Assembly: GCA_037013685.1 (NCBI GenBank)
Contig: CM072905.1
Coordinates: forward strand, 3,049,491-3,113,490
Direction of reading: 5' to 3'
DNA length: 64,000 nucleotides
Source: Acridotheres tristis
Lineage: Eukaryota; Chordata; Aves; Passeriformes; Sturnidae
Each line of letters begins with the position of its first letter. Position 1 is the first letter of the stretch. The notes below the pieces were generated by a model. It was given only the letters and a program-made list of their open reading frames with translations. It was not told where the DNA came from and did not search any database. Shown in pieces: positions 53,513 to 64,000 of this stretch. The translations under genes were made by a program, and so were the position numbers.

Positions 53513-53702
53513 CTTTGTTAGGAATGAAATTATTTGGCAGTGTTCCATAATTTCAGTATAATATGCAGGTTCAGTGTATTTAGTTGACATTGACTGTAAT
53601 AATTTCCCATCTTTTGGAATGAAATTATTTGGCAGTGTTCCATAATTTCAGTCTAATACACAGGTTCAGTGTATTTCGTAGGCATTGACTGTAATAATTT
53701 CC
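53513..53702. repeat. Tandem duplication, two 95-bp copies
   Basis: The block starting GGAATGAAATTATTTGGCAG occurs at 53521 and again at 53616, a 95-base offset. Both copies run through CCATAATTTCAGT and end TTGACTGTAATAATTTCC. About six substitutions separate the copies over 87 aligned bases, so the event is not very recent. No gene is involved. Confidence 0.95.
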
Positions 53703-55260
53703 TTCCCCTCTGTACCATTACTTGATATTCATAAATACCACTTGTGCCAGATGTCAAGCACAACTTTAAAACTCTGTTTATTCAGTGTCATTCTTAGGAA
53801 ACTGTGGCTTTTGTCCTTCTCAACCACAGATGCCTTACCAGGGTCGTGTTTAAGTGTAGATATTTATAAGGCAACAAGTCCCCTTCTGCCATCTAAACAA
53901 AACAATTTAGGGAAGAATTGGCTTCCCAACTGTGCTTTAAATTGTTTGGAAGGCACAGAGCCACCAGAGAACCTTCCTGCACAGCCACGTTCCCATGACC
54001 CTGAGCCACCAGGCCTGTTGCTGTGCCTTCAATAAATCATGAAACAGATGTTCTCTGGAGCCCTGGCTGTCACTCCATTTAGGTTCACTGTGTTTACAAA
54101 ATAAATACAGTTGGTAGCAGTTTGCATTTCATGTCTCGGGCTGTACAATGAGCAGGGTTACTGAAATAGTTTTGATTTGAATTTGTGATTTAAAGTCTTT
54201 ACGTGTTACCTTGGGTGCTCTATGATTTCTTTCCATAAAGTGAAAAGTAGTGGTTATGGATTCACTGCAAAACTTAGAATCAATACCAAAATAAATTCAC
54301 GTGAAGAATGTGAAAACACAAAAAACATTCACAAAGGGTAATATGGCAAAATAGTGAAATTTGAAGGCAAAGTTTTGCTTTCTCATAGGCATATTTTTGT
54401 GAGAATTACGAATCAAAGCTCCCAGATTTCTTCAGAAAGCACTTATACTAGAGAGATCTTTTCATTTTGGAGGAAGGAGTCAGGAGGTTTTCCATCTTGA
54501 GTAACGTGCTGGGCTTCCCTTTGATTTTTTGGAAAGCTTTGATTGGCAGGTAAATTTTAAAAATCAGTATATTTATGAGATTGTTTAACAGTTCTTACCC
54601 AATATAAAGGTATAATACAAAATGTAGACAGAAGGGAAACATTTGAATGTCTCATTTTGCAGCTGTGTTTTCATTGAGGGTGTTTTAGACCTGGCATTTC
54701 ATGATTTCCATTTCTGCAAAGAGTGTCAGCAAGGATGGGTTTCAAACCCCAGTGTGGTTTTTAATGAAGAGTTACTGCTCTTCCCAATTTCTGACCTAGG
54801 CTGTGCAGGGATAGTCCTGACTGAAATGCAGCTGGACAGGGAGGAGCCATAAAGGATTTGAGGATAAAGAGCCATCACCACATTTGTTTTGGCATTGCAC
54901 ATCTGCAGCTCTGGGATGAGCCTGACATGGGTGAACATATGGAAGATGTGGCTTCTTCCTCTGAAATAAATGTTCCTGGTTTTCCAGAAGGGACCCTTAC
55001 TCCTTCAGAAACAGCAGATGTCTTTGGATGTGTGAAGTGTTTAAGTGATTTGGGTGTATTCCCTTTCACTGGGCCTAAATTAGGAAACATTTCCAAGCTG
55101 CTGGCGGCCTTAAAATGTCCTCCCTCTTAAGTTTCTCTGCTCAAAAATCAGATGGGAACAGCAGTCTCTGTAAAAACATTCACCATGGGCCAAGTTAGAA
55201 TTCGTTCTCTTTCTTTTACAATAGAGATTATAAAGTTGCAGCATTTCAAGGTGATCCCAT

Positions 55261-55282
55261 CTGTAAAATCCTGATTTTACAG
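55261..55282. repeat. Perfect inverted repeat, 10-bp arms, 2-base loop
   Basis: CTGTAAAATC and GATTTTACAG flank CT, about 440 bases before exon 4. No function can be assigned. Confidence 0.95.
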
Positions 55283-55694
55283 TCATTGGACTGTATTCCA
55301 GATTAGCCCATGAACAGTTTCTTCCCAGTCCTCCTGCTGTATTTTGTGTCACATTTCAGAACAGTGACAATAACACTCTGTAATTAGTCTGTGAGTCTTC
55401 AGCCACAGACTGAACACTGCCATTAAACTTTATGTATGTGAGCAGTCAGTAAATGAATTTTAGTGTCCATAAATGATAGGAACAAGCCTGAGCTGACACA
55501 TTTTTTTCTTACAGCACCATAAAAAGGAGAATTAGGAACTGAGGACAATGTGCCTGCACCAGTGCAGGTACCACTGCAAGATGGTGAACATGCTACACAC
55601 TGAAATGCATTTTCCTGCAGCACAATTTGCAGAGCTGGAAAGCTTTTGGTGTTTGAAGCAATAAATTAAAGGTGTGTTAATTTATCTTTCATGA

Positions 55695-56553
<859 letters not shown>

Positions 56554-56682
56554 CCTGTGATATGAACGTTCACAAGCAATGTGTGATAAATGTCCCAAGC
56601 CTCTGTGGCATGGACCACACAGAGAAGAGAGGAAGGATTTATCTGAAAGCTGAAGTCACTGGTGACAAACTGGAAGTTACAG
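56554..56682 (+). CDS. PRKCA: PRKCA coding exon 5 (end of C1B, linker, start of C2)
   Basis: The 129 bases complete the split Thr codon and encode 42 residues, starting CDMNVHKQC, then leave one base for the next codon. The zinc ligands Cys135, His140, Cys143 and Cys151 complete C1B with canonical X2, X4, X2 and X7 spacing. The C1-C2 linker GMDHTEKRG follows, then the first strand of the calcium-binding C2 domain ([10 protein letters not shown]). [12 protein letters not shown] and GMDHTEK identify PRKCA; PRKCB has MMNVHKRCVMNV and GTDHTER. The last eight residues (TGDKLEVT) differ from human (ADEKLHVT) at four positions, so this is the most divergent stretch of the three exons. The acceptor is TTTTTATGCCCACAG ending at 56553, and the donor is GTAATC from 56683. 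The next exon, which would carry the C2 aspartates, is not in the window. Confidence 0.97.
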
Positions 56683-59600
56683 GTAATCAGCTCATTTTGG
56701 AGTCTTTCTGGTTTTATAAATGTATGATACACACTGTGAGTTTGTGTGTACCTGGGTCAGATCTCTGTGCATTGAAGCTGCTGATGGAGAATTTCCTGTC
56801 AGAAGTGGGAGGATTTCATACAACATGGCTTGGGATCAAGAAACTCCATGAAGCTGTGTTCATAAAAATAAGTAGAAAAAAAGGAAATCTGTAGTAACAG
56901 CTTTAAAAGTTGGAAATATTAGTTAGAAAAATCACTGTATTTTCAGTTTTCCTTCGAAAACAGCCCAGCAGGATGAGTTGCTGTTCAGGAAGTTACCCAT
57001 CATCTTCAGAGCATGAGAGATACACTAAACCTTCATCAGCTGAGGAGTTGTTTCCTGTATTTCAGAGTATTGAATAAACAAAGGCAACTGGGATTCAATC
57101 CCAAAGAATGCTCCCAGTGAGTTTTAAAATTAAAAAAAAAGATAGTTCTCATATTCTATAAGCTTAAGGTTACCAGGATGGGAAGGAGGCAGAGGAAAGA
57201 AGGAAGGAGAGGGTGGAAGTTCCTTTCCTTGGAAGTGTTTCTCTGGGATTTGTGGATGATCTGTGGTTGTGCACACCCAGATGTGCACACAGACCCTTCC
57301 CAAGCCTGAAATTCCAGAAAATGCTCCATGAAACCAAAACAGGGCACAGTGCTTTTATTGCTGCCTGTTTGGTGTTGCAAAATGGAATTGAATTCAGGGG
57401 CAAAGTCAGAGCAGAACAAAGTTGGCAGTTTCTTAGAACATCTCCTTTGCATAGAGAAAATCAGACCATCACTGAATTTTCAGCTTCCAGACCCAGCAAA
57501 CTACCCTGCTGACATTATTCCTCTGTGGCTTTGTTCTCTCTAAATCCAGCTACCTCCATATTCTCCTGTCAAACCCTGTAATAAAATGCTTTGAAAAGGA
57601 AAAGTTTGATAAAATTTAGTTAGGATCAGAATAGATCCCAAGTGATGCTTAATTGTGGCTTAACTTTTCAAAGAGCTTCCTGTCAACGTGGGAGGGGGAA
57701 ATTTGTCCAAGGTACTGTCATTAACAGAAGGTGGTTTCACTTAGTAATGAGGCGTTTCAGAGATGGTGATGTGGCTTCTAAAAGTAATTGTACCATGAGA
57801 GGGAATTAATTTAAAAATCATCCGAGTGACAAAATTTAATATTTGCTTTATTCTGGGCCGCTCTGCAGCAAGGCTCTTAAATATGGCTTAAACTTTCTGC
57901 AATAATACACATAATTTGACAAATAACATGTGCTTATTTCCTGGTGGTTCAGTTGATTTTTAATCCTTTTAGGGACAAAAGCGTTTATCACAAGTCATTG
58001 TGGAAGCAAGGCACTGTGAAGTGATTATACAAACAGGGATTGTTTTAATTCAGAGTTTTATTTGAAAAGGTCTTGTCTGAGAAGTGAATGGTAAAATGGT
58101 AACAGATATTTTGTAGGTTTTCTCCATAGGCTCTTTTTGGTGTGAGAACACTTGGCAAATGGCATTTCTATCGTGTTTATAAATAAAACATTTCCATCCC
58201 CCAATTAAGAAGCTTTCTGGACAACAAGAAGAATGTTTACTATGACTTTGTTATGTATAAAACAATTACAGTGCTGTTGTAGTGGTTGAGGCTTGTCAGC
58301 CTTCCAAGCTTTTTTTACATAAAAATGACAATTGTCCTGAAAGCAAGTTGCTTTTCTGTTTTTTACATAAAAAATACCATCGGGACTGAGCCAAAATGAC
58401 ATTTCAGGTGTCTTTTGTGTATGTTTAACTGAAAAGGAAATTAGCAATTGCCAGTTCATGGACATACTACAAAATGCAGAATATTTTCCTGGAATACCAC
58501 TGCTTCTAAAATATTTATTGACAAAACCTTTGTTAGAATATGCAGTTCTCAGAGCTCCCAGGTACAACATCACTGCCTTTAGCTTTGGGAAAGGAGGTGA
58601 ATTAAATGTCCAGGAGGTTTAGGAACAGCAGGAAAAATAACCAATGATTATCTGTTTGCTTTGAGCCTTTGTCTGAAGCTTTTTCAAAGGAATTGCTCCG
58701 TAGGTGTTGAACTCCTTCAGCTGAATTCTTCAGTATCCCTGCTCTGCATCCTGTTTTGGTTGTTAATTCATTCCTGCTGATTCTTTCCCAGCCAGCCTTG
58801 ATTGCATGCAGAACATTTGTGCTGCTAAACGGGGACCTGCCCCTGGTGTTGGCAAATTGCAGATCCCTGGGCAGCCCAAGCATGGCAGGGCACAGCTGGC
58901 AAAGGACAGCTGCAGGATTTGGGCCTTTAGGGCATTTGGTTTATTCAGCACATCCCAATTTTGCTTTTCTGTCTGCTTCTCTGGGGGGGGGTTGTGGTGC
59001 CTTTTGTTTCCAAGAAGCCCCACAGTATGCACACACTGTTTTCCTGATAAAGTGTTGGAATTAGAGCTGGTTTTTTAATTCCCAGTGAATTCTAGGAAGG
59101 AAGTGCCCAGTGGCTCCCTCAGATTATCCACAATCTCCAACTTGGCAGGTTCTGAATGGAATTAATGGTGGGAATAATCGAGTCCTGTATATAAACACAT
59201 TTAATTCCAGTTAATGAAGTCAAATCTTCAACCCAGGTGCATCAGTGTGGACACACAGGTTTTTCTTTGGGAGCTACAGAGACTCTGCAAGACTTCTTCA
59301 CAGAGGAGTTGGGATTTTGGATTGATGTCCTCTGCTATAACCTCACCATCCTCCCCAGGGCTACTCAATCTGCCCCGTTCAATGCTCATTTGTGCTGTAA
59401 TTCTTCAACATCAGAGGTTTCTTTTCAATGGTTGAGTTGCTTGCTTGAGAGTTGCATTGAATATTAATAATTTATGGCACTTGCAGTACAGAAATGTGGT
59501 AGTTTTCTTTTTATAGAAACACTCTTGAAATGCATATTTCTGAAATCTCTGAGTTCGTGACCCTTTCACAGGTTGGATTGACGTGGGGGGTTTGCTCTTA

Positions 59601-62600
59601 AGCATAGTAAAGTGCTTTTTGCTATTCTTAATCTCTGCTTTTTACACTGAATTTTCTTTCTCCTGATGTATGCTAAAAGTTTTTTCACTCTTACATTTAC
59701 TCCTTGACCCATCGTGTAATTTAGGGCTCTTCTGAGCGAGCTCGTAGGTGGTTGAATCACAGTTCTGATTTTTTTAACTTTATTTTTTGAATTATTTTTA
59801 TAGTGAATGAACAATAACCTTTGGGAGAAAAATAACCCCATCTGGTGTACTGATATATAAAATATATATATATATATCAGCCACGATATTGAGACTTTAA
59901 ACTGTGACCTCTCAGGCACTGGAAGTTGGATGTGACAGCAGCTGACAAGGAGGATCTGCCCTCCTGACACTCATTTACAGACAGGATGGTGGTGACTTTC
60001 TGGCAGCTAATGCACCCCCTGTTACATAAATGTGATTAAAACACATACAGGCACGGCCCAGAATTTTCAAGGGGGTTTTAACTGTATTCTCCTCAGCTGT
60101 AAGGGTCAGAAAATGTGGTTTTATTCTTCAGTGGTGCTTCTGTTATTTAAAAGCAGAGGGAAGCTGGCAGTGGTGCCTGCAGGGCTTGGGAGCACAGCAA
60201 TGATCTCCCCAGGGGCTCTGCTCTCCCCCCTGCACATTTCCCAGGTTCCTGATGAATGTGGGAGTGCTGAGCCATCTCCTGGCCCTGCCTCTTAATGTCC
60301 TGTCCTGCAGCTGGGCCAGGAGCCAGGCTGGGGACACAAACTGCAGAACTCTGCCACATTTCAAGATTCTCATCGAAATTGCTTCCTTAGAAGACCCCAC
60401 CATGCACACTCTGATAATTTTATTTTGATTTTCCAGGTCAGTGGTAGTGTCTGATTTTTAAAGGGAAACATAAATGAATGTTGTGGCTGTTTGACCAGCT
60501 TTTTTAGTATCAAATGCCTGTAAAGATATCTCAAATAATTGTTTCCATGTGGGAGACATTTTTAACATCTCAAAAAACACGAATCTCATGGTTTACTTCA
60601 CTAATATCTTGTTTCTGGCATTCCCAGAATCTGCAGGGTTGCTGCAGTCATTACAGGAAAAGCTGTGCCTTTAGCAATGCCAGCCCTGGTGAACTAAAAG
60701 CTTCCTTCCCACTTCAGTCATTAAATTTACCTTACCATGAAGAAATAGGCAATGGAAGGTGTTTAAAAAAACATTAATTTTTCAGTAATAGCCATCTGCA
60801 TGCATCCAAAAATATTAACTAGATCCTATATATTTCTATAAGATAAGAAATGTAACAGCCTGAAGCCTTTTCCAGATTATTCCAGCCATCTTGTGGTAAG
60901 ATTTTTGTTTCATTAAGCAGCTGTCCTGCCCAGCAGTGCATATATTTTAAGATGGTATTTTTTGTTAAGATAATCTCCATTAAAACTAAAATAGAATTGC
61001 TTCTAAGATTTCCAGGTAAACTTGAACCTGGAGAACCTACTGCAGACACAAGAACTTAGGAAGCAGTGTGAGGGATGATGGTACATTTTTTGTTAATAGG
61101 AGAGAATATCTTAATAAATATAGAGGAACCAAATCTAATGCAACATTGGTTCATTTTTCTTCTTGTTCTAGACAAGGATATTCATCAACTGTTCCTTGTG
61201 CATCTCCTGTACAGTGCAGGTGTTCATTATGTTGCCATTTTTCAGGGCTCAGGAGGGATATGAGAAGAAATCTTCACTGGGCAGGGGAGTAGTTATGGAA
61301 TAGAGAAAAGTCTCATCTCTGAAAGCCCTTTTAGTGGTGTAAACTACACAGGCTGAAAATTGCCTGGAAAGCAGGATTTGTTTCAGAGTCAGTTGTACCT
61401 GTGAGTCACAAGCAGTTCCAGAAAGGAAAAATTCAGTGATTTTTAATAAAATCTTTTAATAAATCTTCAGTGGAAGCTGAGCAGTTTCAAAGGCAGCTCT
61501 GGGTTCTGCATGCGAAGAGTACAAATCCAAAAATGGGAAGAAAGACTATTTTCAGTCATAGGTAAACCTTCTAAATTGTGATTGAGGAGGGTACTGGGGA
61601 GAAGAAAGTTCCTTGGCTGGGAGTGCAAGATCCTCTCTCAGTCACTGAGGCATCTGTGAACTGAAAATCTGCACCAGAAACTTCTCCAGGAGGCAATGAA
61701 AACTTTGGAACAATTGCAGAATGCTTTGTTGTGAGGAGACAGAACTTTGTGATGTACTGGAGCTAACAACAGTCCCCCTTTTCCTTCATTTCTCTGATAC
61801 TGTACCAGGTGAAACCACTGGAGTCTTGCAGTCTCTCCTAAAAGCAGCTTTTGGCACAAGGATGAGAGATTTCTGCTCATCTGAGCTGCCTGCAGGACTA
61901 AAAGATTGACAAGAAATGGTTGCTGTAATTAGTAAACTGTTCTATTATCCACATTTGGGAATTCAGGAAAAAGGGAGCTGTGACTCACTTGTAAAGGACC
62001 TGAGTGGACTCATGCTCGAATCATTCAGCTTTATCCTAGAGGCAAAAACATTTATTTAGTCATTCCCATGATTAAATTTATCTGCTGTGCCACAAGAAGC
62101 TGTAAATCGACAGCTGCATATGTCTTGTACCTCTTGACCTGCACAATGTCATGGAAAACGTTCCAGCTTTGTCATCCTCTCTCTGAATTCCTTAAAATCC
62201 TGCCTGAAGTTTTTTTTTCCTCTTTACAAGAAATGTCAGTTGTTCTCTTCCAGCCCACTCTGTTTTATTTAGATTTTTATTTAAAGTATGAATACCTAAG
62301 AACCAAATCTGTATTTGCTCATGTCCTTACACTGTTCCTGGAAAAGTGGGTGTCCCAGTTTTAGGCATGGCTCCTGGATGGATACTGCAGGTTTATAAGC
62401 AGCACTTGATAGAAGAGCCCGAGGACAGTCAATAAATAATCTGCATTTTCCACTGAATAAACATTTATGATCTTCATTAACAAGGAGGAGGAAATTGGCA
62501 CATCTTGTCCATAATGCGAGCTGACAATTATTTCTGGGTTTTAGAAGAAAACCTGAGCAAGACTGAATTTGTTGGAGACATCAATCCATACTTGTCTTTG

Positions 62601-64000
62601 TTGTCTTTTTCTCTGTGGGCTTTCTCAGTCCCCATTAAGAGTCCAATCTGGACAAAATGTTAATGACTTCAACTGGTGGCAGCTGCTTTGCTCAGTGCAG
62701 AGATTGTTATCCTTAATATTTGTGACAGAAAACTGACAAGTGGTATTTCATATTTCTACCCAAAATGAGGCTGAGCTGCGCCTCCCTTCAACCTTCTCTA
62801 ATTTAGAATAGCATCTCTATCACAGTGTTGAGTTTAATTAACCAATAATTACCAAGCAGGATGAGATTGCTTGCTATGGTTACAATTATAGCAGAATTCA
62901 GCCACTGTAAATTGATTTATTTTCGTGGAGTTATTTTTCATTTTGTCTTTCTCGACCACACACAAGAGATATTGTCTTTGGTGGGGAGGGGAATCTCTTC
63001 TTCGTGTCAGTTCTCCCAGAGAAACCTGATCTGTCCCGTTAAAAATAGGGCACATTAAAGAGATGAACCACTTGGATGCTAATTCTTGATAAGCACTATT
63101 TAGCACAAGTATCATCACGCTGTTTCCTCAGGAAAAGAAGTGCTAAGTCAGTTGGAAAAAGATGTCTGAGGGTATTAATTATGCAGACAAAAGTACAAAT
63201 GGGCCAGATATCTTAAAACAGGGAGTGAGATAATGACTTCGTTAGCAGCCTGCATTTAGTACATTGCATTTTTCCTTCCCAATTAATCTTTGAGCTTCTC
63301 TCTCTTGCATTTAGAGATTTTTTTTTAATTTTTTTTTTTTTAATTTTCTGTTTGCTGCAGGAGAAAGCAACAATTTTACACATCCTCCTGCAGCCAGAGC
63401 TGATTTGCAGCATTTATCAGGGCTGGCCAGGGGTGGCTTTGTTCAGGGATCTCTTTCTGGCAGAGCCTCCACATCCCCCCAGCCAATCACTCAAAATTCT
63501 GCCTGTTTCACACTGGGCCTCTGCAGGTGAAATTTAAACATAAAAGCTCAGCCTGAAGATGCTAAAATTAAGCAATTTTGTTCCGAGATTTTTAGCGGAA
63601 AACTTCCTAGTGTGTATTTTTAGGAAGCTGTAGAACACGTGGAGAGTTCTGCTCCTCACTTATGGCAAAGTGCAGCGTAGAAATAAAAATCAAAAAGTGG
63701 ATTTTGAAGTAATAGCTCCTGTGCCAAAACTGGCAGTGAAATCACAAAAATCATGCAGAAGAAGGCTGAAAAAAAACCCCACCAAAAAAGCAACAATAAA
63801 CCCAAATATAGGATGAGAGAAAGCAGCTTGCACTGAACGCTGTCACTTCATCCTTCACTCGCTTCTTGGTTCTTAATCCCTTTGGGATTGTAAATACTCA
63901 GCTAAAATAAGTTATTTAATCTCAATGTTATTCCTTGGAAGTACTTGAAGAGTCTTTTCAGTGCACTAAATTGTAAAAATTGGGTATTTTGGATTTTTTT
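56683..64000 (+). other. PRKCA: PRKCA intron 5 (partial, 5' part)
   Basis: This begins with the GTAATC donor and runs to the window edge without reaching the next PRKCA exon; the expected C2 residues (DPNGLSDPYVK-like) are not seen in any frame. Its contents are AT-rich unique-looking sequence, a G9 run near 58982, an AT-rich palindrome at 59850-59880 and a thymine-rich tract at 63318-63347. That T tract precedes a cryptic acceptor, described under findings. No CR1 3' end was seen here. Confidence 0.9.
59850..59880. repeat. AT-rich palindrome
   Basis: CTGATATATA at 59850-59859 is complementary to TATATATCAG at 59871-59880, across an alternating AT core. Confidence 0.93.

Noticed and set aside
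56683..64000. Next PRKCA exon (C2 calcium-binding loop residues)
   Set aside because: No frame shows the DPNGLSDPYVK-like sequence; the exon must lie beyond the window.

Overview
This window is a piece of an avian nuclear genome, most likely a songbird or other passerine. It lies almost entirely inside one gene, PRKCA (protein kinase C alpha), read on the + strand. Three consecutive coding exons are present, with 83, 112 and 129 bases of coding sequence. Their conceptual translation is nearly identical to human PKC-alpha residues 69 to 176. They cover the C-terminal half of the C1A zinc finger, the complete C1B zinc finger and the first strand of the C2 domain. Two features separate PRKCA from its closest paralogue PRKCB: the GPDTD linker, and the residues after the second Cys-X2-Cys of C1B ([12 protein letters not shown]). 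All splice sites are canonical GT/AG and the reading frame is continuous across both junctions.

Layout: 1-21570 is the 3' part of the intron upstream of exon 3. Exon 3 is 21571-21653. Intron 3 is 21654-55724, about 34 kb. Exon 4 is 55725-55836. A short 717-base intron follows at 55837-56553. Exon 5 is 56554-56682, and 56683-64000 is the 5' part of intron 5. I saw no other protein-coding gene on either strand, no intact structural RNA gene, no CpG-island-like promoter and no prokaryote-type feature. Open reading frames outside the exons look like chance or repeat-derived frames.

The bird assignment rests on the mobile-element content: six CR1 LINE fragments, most with the typical CR1 3' end (ATTCTRTG-like octamers, or CACAGAATC on the other strand), and no Alu, B1/B2 or L1. 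A short element at 37721-37852 joins a tRNA-Ile-like head to a CR1 3' tail, which is the architecture of the zebra-finch TguSINE1 family. Other non-coding structure includes a 23-unit (ATGGG/A)n pentanucleotide array at 13.4 kb, an eight-unit ~75-bp minisatellite at 36.9-37.5 kb, several perfect inverted repeats, and a 95-bp tandem duplication at 53.5 kb.

I found no convincing new biological system. The second-look items are the minisatellite and its unit order, the G-quadruplex-prone pentamer array, the tRNA-Ile/CR1 SINE, a paired hairpin cluster at 23.13-23.21 kb, a splice-competent-looking pseudo-exon at 63361-63526, and inverted CR1 copies flanking exon 3. Identifications are by eye and from memory of the families; no alignment or search was run.
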